64,000 nucleotides of DNA from Trogon surrucura (GCA_020746105.1 CM036620.1:496001-560000); one strand, 5' to 3'. Shown: positions 1-14,306, counted from the first letter of the stretch. Numbers and translations: made by a program. The notes: a model not told the origin generated them from the sequence alone.

Positions 1-3000
1 TTACCTGTAAGTTGTCCCTGCTGTGCAAAGCCAAGCGCGTGAGCGCACCTAGAGAGAATCACGACCTTGGCACTTGAGGTTTTTATAGAACCCCTGGCAC
101 TGCAGTTAGCTAAAGGCTTCTGTGTCAGGGAGTCGGCACCAGGCATGGCACAGGTCATTATTTTTCTGTTTATATTTTTATATATTTTTGTTTATATTTG
201 TTTATGTTTTAGTTTATATATTTGAGGGTTTTATTTTGTTTATAAACCTCTTCCACAGGCCAGGTCCCTGGGGAGATGCCCGCATCAGGAGGGAGGGACG
301 CCCTGCAGGCCTGCCCCACGGGTAAGGCTCCGCCACACCCTTGGCCACGCTACGTGCTCCTGCCACTTCCACTCCAGAGCAGGAGGCTACGTGCTCGGTC
401 CGCCTTCCCTCCGGAGCAGGGTGCTACCATCCGTCCTGAGCTACCTGATCAGCTGGCTCTCGTGTACTGCGTTCCTTTATACTACAAATCTATCTGCGGG
501 GGGTTTTGTTGAGCACATACACCGGCAAGTCCTGCACTCACAGTGGGCCACCTGGAGCAACCTTAGTGAGACTTAATTTACATGAGCCCAACTCTGGAAA
601 CGCATTTCACACGGTATTTTGCCAGCTGGGCCCAAACCCATTAATCCATTTTTAAAATGCAGACCATTTTGGCTTTAATCACACACTTCTACTTGGAGTT
701 GGGTGCACTGTAATCCACAGAGTTCTGTAATTTTCCACATCATTTATTTTGGATTTAATGAGCTGGTAATAATGTAAATTTCCAGCTGAAATGACTGCCT
801 GAAATGTGGAGCAGAAAGTCACAAAAGTAAAGAACTTGGGGAGGGAACGTTGCTACCTCAAGTTTTATGGAAATATAACTGAGCAACATCAAAGATCCAG
901 AAGAAAACTGACAGATATTCCTTCTTTAATACCTTTTGGTACTAACTGCTACGGTAGGCTGAAAAAGTCTCGATGCATCTCAGTACAGCATCAATTACAG
1001 CTACCACAGAGCAGAGGGGAAATCCCCTCTTCACGAGAGCCTTTGGCCCAGCCCCACTGAAATCAGCCCGGGAGCACTCGGATGATGAGCCTCAAAAGTC
1101 AGGTCCCACCTTTTTCACCCGGGCACTCGGGTGAAGGGGTTGATTTTGGAAGGCTCTGAGCAACTAACAGCTCTGAAGGACACCTGAAAATTACACCACT
1201 TAATTAGATGTAGAAATACAGGACACTGTCTGTATAAATGAAGTGTACTGTGAAGTACCTGCCATTCCTTTCATGGCTTGACGATATAAACAAAACGCTT
1301 TTGCTCTGCTCTGGGAAAGCAGCGATTTCACCACAAGCCATAGCAACCACCAGTTTCCCACGCTAAATGCATGTTCCTGCCTAGCGCGTCCTCTTCTGCT
1401 CCCTCTGGACACGTACACTCGACACCATCACCCCATGACACCACCAAAACCCTTTCTGCCTCGCCAAAGACAGCAAGGATTAGGTATCTACAAAGTGCCT
1501 TTGCTTCATGTGAAAATACACGGGCTTGACACCTTGCTGGATTTGAAAATAATCACCGATGTTGGATCTTGTCGCATGGCACCCTTTTTAACACAGTAAC
1601 AGGTCAAAACCCACAACTCAGCTCTCCACCCGTGGTCAGTCCCAGCAAGCGACAGAAGAACAGGCGTACCTGGAGCAGCTAGGATGGACAACCATGTCGC
1701 TCCTACCACACACGAGCCAAATACTTCGTTAGGGCATCGCTACTGCAGGAAGGATTGAGCCTGCTCAGTTCTCTGTCACCCAGACATCAAGCAGAAACTT
1801 GGCAAAAAAAAAAAACTTAGTCCATCTCCTTAACAGAAAACTGCAACTGCTGTTGGAGATGATGTTTAAAATAGTACTTTTAATGCTACATTCACCGTCC
1901 TGCTCCAAAAACTGTCAACAGAAGGTGACAAGCCAAAGACATTGTCCCCCATAACTATTTTCCTCAGGTTTAAAAAAAAACAACCAAATCACTCAAAACC
2001 AAACAAACAGAAAACCCACCACAGGCACATAAAAAATCCCAACAACTTCTACGGGAGAAAAGAAGTCATAGGTGTGTTTTCACTGCTCCACACAGAGCAC
2101 TATGAACGATGTGGCTGTGCTAACTGGTACCCATCAGGGCACTGAATCAGAATCCCACTGCCCCTAAGAGGTTGCCTCTGCCCGACAATTATAACGATAG
2201 AAAGCAACCCCCCAACAATTCCGGGGCTAACCACAGAGAGTCTTGTATAGAGTGCAACGCTGCTTTATTCAAACAGGTAATGAAATTCCAGGAAACATCA
2301 GATGCAGCAGGTACATGAAGATAATTTTGTTTTTATAACCAATTTCAGTCAGATAAATACTAGAATCCTTTCCAATTTTCCCCCCATGAAACTAAAGTGT
2401 CACCAAGATTTACAGCCCCCTCAAGTTCTCTTTTCAGAGGAACATTCATTTACATAAACAGATAATCCCAGATAAAAATTTCCATTAGACAAAGGTGAAA
2501 TGGATCAATTTTCTCTGCCAAGACAAATCTTAAATCTTGAGCAGATAGGGTCATTATTACACCAGGCCCATTTCAGAAATAATGTATTAAAAAAAAAAAA
2601 TCAGCCGATAGCAGCCATTTCGAGCTTTCCAATTATCTTTAAGAAAAGCTTATTCTGTGGACAATAAAGCACATTACTGCACAATATGATACAGTCCATA
2701 AAGATCACAATGTTTTATGAAAGGTTAAAGAAAGCTCAGCACATTTAGGGGAATGTCATAACCCACAAAGTCTTTCAAGACTCGACCGAATCCACGCGCG
2801 GGCTGTGCAAACATTGTGCCAGGCTTGCCGCGCTGCCCTCCCGCTATCCAAACAGCGCGCCGGGAAGCACACGCCAGCTCAGGCTCGCCCCGGGAATCGG
2901 GTACTTGCGGGCTGTGAAATGGAAGGGAAGGAGGCGCTCGCACAGCTCCTCTGCCTCGAGGAGGAGGTGAGTCCACCCATCCATCCCCGCTTTATGGGCT

Positions 3001-6000
3001 AGGCAGGAAGGGACAGGCGCGGAGGAACACTCACCCAACCAGGGGCCCCTCGGCCCCTTCAAGAGCCTCAATCCACAGGAGGTCTGACCGCAAGAAGGAA
3101 CACGGGGAACGTGCATCATCCGTCCCTCTCGCCCAGCGAGTTGGCCCCTTCCCCAGTGAAGCCTGGCTCGAAGCAAGAAATAAGACGCGATCACCAGGGA
3201 GAACCTGCAGGAAGGCTGGGCAGCCGTCAGCGCCAAACCCAGTCCTTCTCGGGATCTAAGGTGACGTGGCTGTGCAAATCCCTGCGAGAGCTTCAGGGAC
3301 CACAGTGCCCAAGGTCTGTGGATGTGCTGTCACTAGCTCTGCAAGACAAGAAACAGCCAGCACCTGAAAACGAAATGGGGATGAACAGGCACACCTGGAC
3401 ATGCTTCTCCAAAGTATCCCCTTGTACCACACTCCGAGGCAAAGTTATTCTCACTCCTTTGTTAAGGGTAGGACAAGACCGTTGGCTGCACCAAGCAGTC
3501 TTCTCAGATCAGGCACACAATTCAGTGAGCATCTTACATCTTAGCTAATGTCATCAAGCTTTAGGGGTTTTTTAATAGATTCTTTTAATGCTCTTGCTGT
3601 GGTTAGTCCCTTGGACTCAAAGCCCAGTGGAACTGAGGCTCCTGTTTCCTACCTGCCCTCACAGCAGGTAGCACTCAGCATCCCTGATTTCTGTCTGGTC
3701 AGCACAACACAAAATGCCAAACTACAAACTAACATCAACTCCTCCATCTCTGGAAGGGAAGGCACCATCCATCTAAAGGCAAGACAGATGTGAATTTACA
3801 CACAAAATTTTCAAGTTTCTCCTCAAGGCTGGACTGGTTTAGCTTCTTCCAGATTTTTTTTGGAGACATTACCCCTAAGAGTCAGTTTGTTCACATGAGC
3901 ATGGTCGTATCAATCACAGGAACTCTATCTGTTCTATCCCACCACAACCAGCAAAAAGCCCAGGAACAACAACTCGTCAGTTTTTTAAACTCTCTTAGGC
4001 CCTGCGTAGAGGATCATTACAGTTCACAGAGCACGCGATTAAGTACAAGATGAAGCGGAACCTCAGCTCTACCGGCTCTGTGCTTCCAACATCAAGACAT
4101 GGTGATGATTTCAGCCCCTGCGGTTTAACAACACGTACGACGGGCTAAGAGGTGTGCCACTTGTCAGCGGGACAGCGCTTCACCTGGGAGCAGGTCTCGA
4201 AAAGAGTACTTGCTTTGCTGACTATTGCACAGACATTGTTGTAGAAGAGGGACTTGGATTGTCCCAAGAGGATTCACTAGGTCACCTTCCCATTCAAGAT
4301 TCCTTCCCATATGCTTCTAAATAAAACAATATAACTGTTATTTCTTAGACATAATTAAAAAAAAAAAACACTACCAAAAATCCACACACAAAACAAGCAG
4401 GCTTCTCCAATGACCCAATACAAATGTCACAGATCAAGCCAGAGTCTAATCTGCCTCATTGCACAACATTTCAGCTGAATTTCTGTTGGCCGAAAATAGA
4501 GAATTCACACGACAAGAAAAGTAATTTTGATATTCAGAAGTGTCAGGCACAAAAGTCAGTATGGCTTGAAGAAACAGGTACTGGCAGTTCACCAGAAGAC
4601 AGTGCACATCTGTCCTCATCATTTTAGGTAACTGCTTGAATTTCCAGCAGAAAAAGTCTTCCAAGCAGAGCCATACTTCCTTTAACTGTTATCCGAAACT
4701 TTTTTAACGTGTGGAAATACTTACTGCTGTAGTTGCTGGTGTATCAGTCGTAACACCTAATGATGTGGAGATTGTTGCCTTATAAAATTCACAGCTGGGT
4801 AGCTACATGGCTCAAGGCTAAATCCTATTTCAAAATCCAGTGTTTTAAGAGAAAGAATGTTTATTAAAACATTTTGCCCATTAAAAATATATGACCATCA
4901 TCGGTCATTCCATGTGATGCAGTGCCAGCCCTTTTTCAGGCAGTCCACTTGGGATGACTGCTGAAAACCCAGCAAGCCTGTTTGACAAGTCCACATCCTA
5001 ATAATTTACTAGTCCATCAAAAGAAAAAAAAAAAAGGCATTCCAGCAGCCTCAAGATACCCAACAGTGCCCCTCGCATAGCATGCCCAGAAACTTGCTCT
5101 CACATACAGCCACAGTTGGTCTGTTCACGCTGGCAGCCAGAGACCAATGTTCAAAAAGGGGAAATTGCTTGATCTACTCTCATGTCAGAAGTTACACTGA
5201 ATAAAAATGAAGCTGCAGGTCTTTTCCCTGGGAGGGAGGGAGGAAAATGTGATGGATGGAAAAATGATGATCGCCCATTTCCCAGGTATTTATCATCCAC
5301 TCCCACGAGTTGATGCATGTCTTAACTTGGAAAACACGAGGATGAACACAAGGAGGCTAAACAAAAAAGAATCAAAATTGCCATCTCTTCTACCGTGCAC
5401 CCATCTGCACTGTGTAAGGACAGCCTTAGAACTGCACAGGACAGATCCCAGTGAAATTGGGTGAAACTCCCTCTGCCAACCGCGTACTCGCACCGAAGGC
5501 AGTGGGATGGCCACGGGAATGACGGATCACGAACGCGAGTGATGCAGTTCACCACTCGATCCCACCTTGGGTACAGTTAACATGTCTGCAAGCGTTACTC
5601 GAGAAAACTACCTGGAAAACTCCTACATGAAGTTGAGGCTACTTGGATATGAAGAGATGGACTCACAAACTCACGAGTTCTCCCAGGTTAGTTGCTGTTT
5701 GTCCTGCAGCTCCCTCTCACTGTGTGGCCAAGTGCTGGGTCTTTCCACAGGCTGAGGAACATCGTCACTGTCCCCAGCTGCAGCCAGGCCACGCTTCAGT
5801 TGGGCTCTTCCCTCCTGCCCGTTCGTAGGTCTTGCTTTTAAAAGACCCCAGCTAAGCCTTAACTTTGGAGTAACTCTTCCGCAAAAGAACTCTGCGTTTT
5901 ACACTCGAAACAAAAAAAGGTCACCATTGCTAACAACTGGGAAAATAAGCCTGACTTCACTGCACACCCCCTCGTATGAGAAAGCATGGATACTGTTATA

Positions 6001-9000
6001 CAGATTTATACTGTACAAATGCTCCCAAAATGTCAGCCTGTCCTGATGATACTCAAGTGAATGAAAATTGAAGTGCGGTTCTGGGCAGGGAAGCGACTCT
6101 ATTAAAGAGAGAGACAGACCACGGCCATTGCCCATAGCTGTTCCTAGCTGACTTCCAAGTTCTATATATTAACTAAGCTTATGCACAAAAGCCATTTTTT
6201 TAACTGCTGTCAGCACTGCAGAGTCAATACAGCAGCAATAGAGCAAGCTGTTCTGCCTCATGCCTCATCAACATTTCTCACACTCTGTATCCAAGCACGA
6301 ACACGAGCAAATTCAGCTGCCCTTCAAACTTCCAGCTCCAGTCAGGAGAAAGCATTTGTGGCTGCTCAACTCCTTGCAAGGCTACTGAGAAGAAAAAGAA
6401 AAATCCTAGCTTGCCAGAAACAGCCATAACAGCCAAGCCCAAGGGCTGTGTGTGACACATGGATGCAGGACAAGCAGCAGAGCTGTCGAGCTCTGCTTGC
6501 TTCGTGTCACTCGCCAGTATCCCCACTGCTGCCCAGCTACTGCTCCCAACGCCTGCCTGGCAGCACAGACTCGGAACACCCACAACCACCAACTGTTTTA
6601 AGATCGCTTCCCAGTGACACAACAGAAGCTGACAAAATAGTAGCTCTAGTGACCCGAGTAAAAAGCTGTCCATCGCCTGACACCCCTCAGGAGGCAGCAA
6701 TACCATCAGGAGGCATCCACGAGTATTTGTAGAAAAGCACGAAACAGAATTAACACGGGCTTTGGGCACGAGGAACCAAACTCAAACTCCTTACGGCTTC
6801 ACGTGTACAGTTCCAATAAGGAGTTAAACAACCGCCTCATGTGACCCCAGAACAGTACTGCAAGGAGAGACTGTATTACCTTTATTCCAAGACCACAGAG
6901 AAAGAAGCAGAGGCATAACCGAATTCTCAAGTTTGGTCCAACTCAAGCACCCTGCAGCCGCTTTTGCGAGATGCTGGTGAGTCTCTGTCCAACTGAGAAG
7001 ACAGAGCACAAAGCATCGTTTGTGAGCCTAAAGAAACTGCAAGCAAGATGCAAACGGAGAACAGAGAGAAAGTCTAACAAGTGCTTTTAAGATTGTAAAA
7101 CCATCTTGTATGTGCCTTGCTTCATCTTTGATAACTTAAAAAAGAAATATAACTAGATACATTAGCTTAAATACATGGAATAAACTGATGAAACAGTCAA
7201 TTTGATCAAAAAAGGGGAAACTTGGGCAGAAAAGCAGGCTGCCGACCCCCTTTCCTCTGCCTTAACAGAGAAATTTTAATCAAATTCATTGCTGAAAAGA
7301 AGCATTCAAGGACTCCCAGCCTCACACTGAGATGGGACTGGGGCATGTACCAGCATAAGAAGTACACAAGGGACATTACCAATTAACATATTAAAAACAA
7401 CTGCAGGATTTCGCTAGTTTTAGACTATATACTGAGTCACACTATACTAGCTCTTCACCGACTTGCCAGCCCATCCTTATACATTGCCTCCTCCACACAT
7501 TTCTTGCACTTCAGGGGCACAGTGACTTAAAGCCACTAGCCAGACCGTGAGGCTGAGAGGGAGCGTGACCGCCATATCCGCACAAGATGATGGGATTCCA
7601 GTATTACTGATCAAGACAACCGAAGAAAATCTGAAATCTCAGAAGAAAAACTAACTAGCAAGGGGGAAACTCAAATCTTGGCAGATGAGCAACATCCACA
7701 GTGCAGTGAGGAAAACGATGCGAGGGTTCCCTCCCTGTTTCCCAGATCTTTCCGTCCCAAAGCATTTCTGGAGGCAAGGCAAACCGTTATTTCGACAGTT
7801 CCAGTTCTCAAGCTATACCACTGCTACTTACCGGAGACTGTGGCATTTGGTAACACAGGGGGGAAAAAAAATGAAAACAAAAATAATCTTGATTTACTTC
7901 AACTCATCCTGGCAGATGAAGAAAAAACATCACCAAAAGCAACTGCACTGAGATGATCCCAAAAGCCAAGTGCCCAGGCCTCATTCATAGATCAAATTTA
8001 AGAGTACATTAAAAGTTTGGGAGCTATTTTCAAAAAGGTCAAATTCATTTAGGCAAACAAACCTCCATAAGAGCCAAATGAGAAGAACATGTGTTACATG
8101 TTCTATGGAGAAGCTACTTAAGAAATGGCAACCATGTGAACGACTAGTGTAGGACTAGCCTAGGGAAAAGGGTACTTTAACTTTCAACAGTGCGTTCCCT
8201 TGGGGGAAATCTGCTGTCAGACTTGCACCAGGCAAAGGGAGACACCAACTTTCCCAGGAATTGTCTGGTTCTTACTTGAGCAAAGTCAGAAACACACACA
8301 GTTGTCCAAGAACAAAATTGCCGTATCGACCAAAGCTGTCCACAATTGCTGGAATTTCACCACTATAAATAAATCAACTCAACTCACCACAACTAGAGGA
8401 ACAAAATCTCTGCCGTCAAAATAGTTGGTCTGCAACTGCCTTCTGTCATGGCATGAATTCCAGCTGTGATAAAATTTTATAGGCAAGCTGGAGTTAGAGA
8501 GACCTTTAAATACAGGAAAAAAACAAAAACAAACAACAAAACCACCAGGCCAAACCCAAACACTATGCTCTGAAAATTCAGGACTCAACAGAAAGGAGTT
8601 ATTATTTCCCCCCATCAATTTTCCAAGGAGGAGGTTGTGCTAGGTAACATTATCCCACAGGATTAAGAGGCTTTCCAAACAGCTTTCTTCTTTTCCTGGA
8701 AAAAAATCCCCCCATTTCTCAAGAAAAAACCTTTATTGTCCCCTTGGCACTTTCACCCTTAGAACCTATCCAGAACAAAAAGCCATTTGTCAATTAATTC
8801 CAGTTCTTTAGGTTCAGGACTCTATTATGCTGCACAGTTGTTCATGTGCATCTGCTTAATATGGAGGGAAAAAGATGCTACTAAATTAGGAGAAAAAAAA
8901 AAAATAGGCGAGGCAAGAGAGGTGCCTTCTTCCATTGTGAGCACTGTGCATTTCTGCTGACTGTAAGCTCTCGCACGGCAGGAAAAAGTCCAAATGCCAT

Positions 9001-9732
9001 CCTTGCTCTTGCTATTGGCAGCTGTTCTCTTATCACCAAAGAGAATTTATAGCACCACTGACAGATGCTGAGATTCAGAAGCCGGAGTTGAAAGCCAAAG
9101 GGATTGATTCAGAAAACACAAATGCCAAAAACAAAAAAAAAATGGAAGAAAAAAAGAAGAAAACAGGAAGGGAGCGCCCTACCAACACAAGTCCATGGGC
9201 TGCACACGTCGCACGCGCGTCTCTCCACAGGGAGAGGCAAGGGAGCCTGAAGCCCCACGGCAGATGTCAGGAAGCCGCTCCGGCTGTACCGAGGAGCGCG
9301 CCAAGGGAAACCACGGAGAACTTCACCGCAAACCCCCCAGCTGGGACAGTGCGAGGAAGAAGGAGGTACCTTCAGGGAAGAAGGCCCTGAAATCAAGCTT
9401 GCTTCATACCAAGGTCACTCCAGCTTTCAAATACAGGGTACCTGTGCTCTCTGACGAAGGGAATAACTCTCGGACTGGATAAATTTCTTCCTTATTTTCT
9501 TACACACAACCCCACTGCATCCAGCAGCTCATCTGGCAGATGCTTTGGTTACTTCCAAGAAAGGATGAGACAGGATCTATCTGCCACAGGTGACAAACAG
9601 CTTGAAATATCTCCATCTCCGGACGTAGCTGTCGGTAAAGTCGCTTTCTATAGGTGGCCCTTTGTAAGCTTTCCTTGCACGTGGATACACAATCAGCAGT
9701 GCCTCGTGCACACACAAATACATGGACCGTAT
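1..9732. other. Gene-free region upstream of PAQR3
   Basis: I see no recognisable exon on either strand. There are moderately CpG-rich patches at about 2790-2960 and 9200-9360, A-rich runs (1805-1816, 2588-2600, 8888-8902), and a minus-strand AATAAA at about 2263-2268 that could end an unseen transcript. The longest open frames (130 aa at 2844-3236 and 163 aa at 6278-6769, both minus) show no known domain. Confidence 0.5.
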
Positions 9733-10060
9733 CACCGAATGTTGAGGGTTGGGAGGGACATCTAAAGCTCATCGAGTCCAGAGCAGGGTCACCCAGGGCA
9801 GCCACACAGGAACACGTCCAGGTGGGGTTTCAAAGTCTCCAGAGCAGGAGACTCCACACCCTCCCTGGGCAGCCTCGGTACTCTCACAGGGAAGAAGTTT
9901 CTCCTCATGTTGAGGTAAAACTTCCTATGTTCTAGCTTAAACTCACTATTTCTTGTTCTAATGCTGGGCACCAGCAAGAAGAGAATGTCCCCTCCCTCTT
10001 GACACCCACCCCTCAGATATTTCTGTATGTTAACAAGAACCCCATCATAAATCAGAACCT
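9733..10060 (-). mobile_element. CR1 LINE 3' fragment
   Basis: Read on the minus strand it shows the classic CR1 3' end: the ORF2 C-terminal region (AACATGAGGAGAAACTTCTT, then GGCTGCCCAGGGAGG and GTGGAGTCTCC), then GACTCGATGAGCTTTAG and CCCTCCCAACC, finishing in an ATTCGGTGAT-type octamer. It is 5'-truncated, as usual for CR1. The left boundary is firm; the right one is approximate. Confidence 0.85.
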
Positions 10061-10084
10061 CTATTTTATTCACAGGCTTCGCAC

Positions 10085-13000
10085 TGAAGCACACTGCTGA
10101 ACTTGCAATACACCTCCTTCTTCCCATCCCCAGAGAAAACACAATTGTTTTTCATCACCAGCAAAGGAAAACTGAGCAATGCACTGACACAGCTGCAGGT
10201 ACCACACCAAGGAAGGCACGCCGTACCTTCAACCAATGTTCCCCAACGTATTTTCTCAACTTAGGTCAGACTGATAAGAGAGATTTCCTCCCTCAGCACT
10301 ACCTCTTCTGAAACACTTGCAGCAAGCCAAATTCTCCCCCAGCAGCAGATTCCAGCAGTGGGAAAAGGAGTCCCAGAGCACCTCCCACAACTTTGCTCGT
10401 AACGAACGTATGAAAAGCCAGAACCCCACAAACAAAAATCACAAGTAGATGTTTGACGGGGTCTTGAGAGGAGGATGAAACCACAAACCTGAGCTGCTGC
10501 AAGAATACGGGCACTGACCCGACACACCGTGGTGCAGCTCGGCAAGGAGCACCACCGGGGCAAGCCCCGGTCCCCGTTAATCAGGCCGGGGAGATGCGGA
10601 GGCAGCTCCCGGGCAGATAGCGCAGTGCCAGGCTGACACCTGGAGGGAGAGCCAGGCAGGAGCGCGGGAAGGCTGCTGGCACGGCAGAGGCAGGCCCTGC
10701 CGCTGGGCAAGGCGGTACCCCCCAACCGCCCCAGGGCTGCTCAGCACCCACCTGCTCCTCCCCTCCCGCGGGAGCCCTTCTGGGATGGGCCTAACAGAAA
10801 CGGGAGAAACCCGCGGGGAAAGAAACGTTTCCATGCCTGAAATATCAGCACCGAGCATATTTACGCCCCTTCAGTTGCAAAACTGAACACCTTTATTTTT
10901 TACTTTTTTTTTTTCCTCCCATTTGCTCCCAGGAGCATTTGAGATAACTTGTTCGGGCAATTCTTCTTAAAAGTCTTTTGCTCCCTGAAAAGAACACCAC
11001 AGAACAGAGCAGGGCAGCATTACAGAGCCAAGCCTGGTTATTGCAAATAAACTTGCTGTTGTTCTCCACATTTTCCTCAAATGACAGGCAAAACAGTGGT
11101 TACAGCGTTCTACTTCTCACACCCCAGGTACTGCAGGCGGGGGGGACAGAACTCAGCAGCGCCGTTCGGGTTAACAAGAAACAATTTAGCTCCTTTGTGA
11201 CCCCCTCAGCCATCTCTTCAAAAGCTTTCCCTACCTTGGCAAAGGTGATTTTAGCTTCAACTGAAAAGTACAGAACCTCTCAGGCACATTCATCTTTACT
11301 CCCAATTAAGCTTCATCTGCCAGCAAAATTAAGGATACAGTACAGGAATTAGGGCGAGCTACTTACTTACCCAAGAAGGTCAATTTAGGTCAAAGCTATC
11401 CTGCACAGATGGCTAATTTCAATCACTTACGCATACAACACAATTGTTCAATAAGCTCAAAATAAATAGTGTAAGTAATTAACTTAAAGCTGCCCTAATT
11501 GTTTCTCAATTTTCCCTATTAATTTAACCTATAACACTTCTCCTATCAAAGCTTCAAAGCCTTAACTCAACAGCCAATTAAAGCTTCTTTTATTAAAAAA
11601 ACCAAACCCAGAACAATCCACTGTCAGCTCCGATTCCTTCTGACTGAACTCTTTGAAACGCTGGGGATTCCGTTTAAATTGCACGGGGCTCAGAAACAAA
11701 GTGTTTTTCCAGGTGTAATGTTCTCAGGGAGCTAATGATTCAATGGACTACTAAGACCAATTAAGGTTTTAACTTGGTAGCAACTTTCCAAGCAGTATTT
11801 GGCTTGACAACAGGGAGCCACCCCTCTAGTGAACAATGAATTTCCTCATTTATCAGCTGGAGCTGGCAGGAACTCGACTTCCCCAGCTCAGTTTCACTGC
11901 GGCAGCGAGAGGCTCCTCAGGACAGGCAGAGCTCGCTCACGTGAATTACCGTGGCAGCAAGACCCCCACTCCTTTGAACGCACGTCTCTGCACCAACTTT
12001 TATCTCCCACAGGCTCTAGGTGAGCACTGCCAAGAGCAAAGCCAGTGGGACCCTGGCTAGGACAAAAGACTGCGACCACATGGAGAGCGTCCTCAGGAGC
12101 TTGGTCCCACTAACCCGACTCAGGGAGTTCAGCGTCTGAGCGCACCACGGTGACCAAAACAGGACAGCTGGCTATTTTTAGCAGAGCTGATACAGGTCAG
12201 CTGGAAACTGAACTCAACAGAAACACCGACCGTCTAGGAATTATTTCCCTTTCCAGCAAGCTGTCAAGTAACACCTTTGCAGCCTTCTAACATTTGATTC
12301 CCGGCAAAGTCTGGTATGTGAATACTCAGTTCTCCCGGGACCCCGTTTGGCGTGAGACTCCCTCAGCCATCTCCCGAGAACTGGCCAGCCCAGCTCTGCC
12401 CAGCTCTGCGTTATCCCACCCTGCCTCCCCAGGTACCTAGCACAACTCTGCTGCCTGCGCAGGGGACGCCCTGTGCTCCTGAACATCACCAGCAGCACAA
12501 TCCCAGTCTCTTCTCTGCTGTCACAAGAACTATTTCCTTTCAGAATGCATTCCTTCCGTGTATCTTTCCTAAATTATTCTTACTAATTTATTAATAGCAA
12601 GCTCGAGTGAAGGGCGAAACAAAGAAGCCATATGGAAAGAAAGACAGACAAAAACCAAGAACGATTAATTCAGAGACGTGCTTCAGATATAATCTGGGAA
12701 GGTGAGAGCACAAGTTTCCCAAAGCTAAGCCTGCTGAATTATTACCATGAACACGATTCCCCTGGGTAAAGCCCCAAAGCCCTGCAGTACACCCAGGAGA
12801 AAAACAGGGCCATGGCTCTGAACAGCTGAGAATGAAGAAGGCATGAGGAAGTGTCAACAGGTCTGCAGAGACAGGGCAAATGCAGTTCCCAGGGCACTGA
12901 CATAAAAAAAGTCAGTGAATGATTGATCAGTAAAAACACCCAAGAGCTGCTGTTGACCAAATCAACTTGGTTTGGGTAACCAAATTGAGTAACAAGGACA

Positions 13001-13460
13001 TCTGAGGGTGATGTGGCACAGCTGGTTATGCTGAACACCTGGTCTTTACTGCCACTCTTGATTTTAAACGCCCATCACCCCAGATCTTTGACTTCACAAC
13101 ACAAATCTCTCTGCCCTGAGAAAATCTTTCATGGTTCCCACACCATGTTGGAGAAAAGTTCTCGATGGCACATTACTGGAGAGGAGGTGAACAAGGAATA
13201 CCGTTCAGCACACTTATTCTAAAAACAGGAGTCAGATTAATTACTTCTCCCTCCTTTTTTTTTTTAAGGAAAAAAAAAAAGCAATTTAGAAACAACCCAC
13301 AACTTCTTTCTACTTAGACAAAGCAAGTCCTTTCAAAGGTTCTTCCTCACTGCTAAGATGATTTTTTTTGGTACATCACAGATCACACATAAATAAAACA
13401 TACTAATAAATACAACACCTGTAAGTTTTTGCACAGTTTTAAGCTTCACCCGCACGGACT
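10085..13460. other. Gene-free region between a CR1 fragment and the PAQR3 CpG island
   Basis: Unique sequence with a GC-rich patch at about 10505-10840 and AT-rich DNA around 11.4-11.6 kb. The minus-strand open frame at 10261-10725 (154 aa) is Cys/Arg/Pro-rich and unlike any family I know. No gene supported. Confidence 0.5.
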
Positions 13461-13463
13461 GCT

Positions 13464-13521
13464 GGGCCATCCCGTCCCTTCCAACCCACTGCTCTGGAAT
13501 TCAATAAAAAATTCTGTGACG
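13464..13521 (+). mobile_element. Possible degraded CR1 tail
   Basis: GGGCCATCCCGTCCCTTCC, then AACCCA and ending ATTCTGTGA, resembles the last 60 bases of a CR1 element. It is short and diverged, so this is only a suggestion. Confidence 0.3.
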
Positions 13522-14111
13522 CCCATGACCTGCACTAACCAGACCCAGGCACAGCTCCCACAAAGGCCGACAATGCTCAGCACTTGTTAACTCCACGTCT
13601 CTCCGCTCATGGGCTCTGTTCTGGAGAGGCGCACATCGCTCAGGCCTCCCTGACAGAAACAGCCGATTTTCCCCCGGAAAAGGTCTCGCTCCGGAACTTT
13701 AAATTAGAGACACGCACCGTTTCCTGTCAGCCAAAACCCTCTGGCAGGACAGCAACGACAAAATCCCACCCGATATCTTCAGTACTACAACTGCAAAATG
13801 ACTTACACCCCCGGCGCCAACCGCCAAGCAGCGCTGTGTGCAGCAGACACCCCCCCCCGACCCGGGCCCAGCACAGCGCCCGCCCTGACACCTCCTGTGC
13901 CTCCACACGGAGAGAACACCGACCCACCTGCGCCCTGGCACCGCACGGGGACGCGCTCGCAGGCGGGCGGGCTCGGGGACCGGCAGGAAGACGGCCGCTA
14001 CCCGTTCCGCCTGCACCTCGGCGGCCGGAGGGCCCCGGCAGCCGCGGGCGGGCGGTGCCGCGGGCCAGGCCCGCAGCGGGGGCGGCCCCCGGCGCTGGAG
14101 ATGTCGGCGGC

Positions 14112-14124
14112 CAAGATGGCGGCC
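14112..14124 (+). promoter_or_regulatory. YY1-type motif
   Basis: CAAGATGGCGGC matches the established YY1 core AAGATGGCGGC, commonly found just downstream of transcription starts of CpG-island genes. It lies about 300 bp upstream of the PAQR3 ATG. Binding is inferred, not shown. Confidence 0.6.
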
Positions 14125-14191
14125 GGAGCGGCGGCGGGGCGGCCATCGGCGGGAAAGAGCGCCCCCGCGCGCCCGGCGCCGCGCCGCGCCG

Positions 14192-14234
14192 TGACGCCAT
14201 CACCGCTGCGCCGCGCCGGCGCCTTGTGACGCCA
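14192..14234 (+). promoter_or_regulatory. Pair of TGACGCCA CRE-like half-sites
   Basis: TGACGCCA occurs at 14192-14199 and again at 14227-14234, 35 bp apart, each starting with the TGACG half-site recognised by the ATF/CREB family. They sit between the YY1-type motif and the GC-box array. The functional role is inferred from position only. Confidence 0.35.
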
Positions 14235-14306
14235 CCACGGCGGCGCCGGCGTGCGCGCCCGGCGGGGCGGCGGCGGCGGGGCGGGAGGAGCGGCGGGAGG
14301 AGCGGC

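Noticed and set aside
1-75. Possible minus-strand exon at the window edge (CTCTCTAG acceptor, ACAG|GTAA donor)
   Set aside because: Only about 46 bases, no recognisable peptide, and the adjoining gene is not visible; such splice-like pairs occur by chance.
6278-6769. 163-codon minus-strand open frame
   Set aside because: No recognisable domain, unusual Phe and Ser runs, no conserved splice context. Length is within chance for this composition.
10261-10725. 154-codon minus-strand open frame
   Set aside because: GC-rich patch, no family resemblance, no supporting gene structure.
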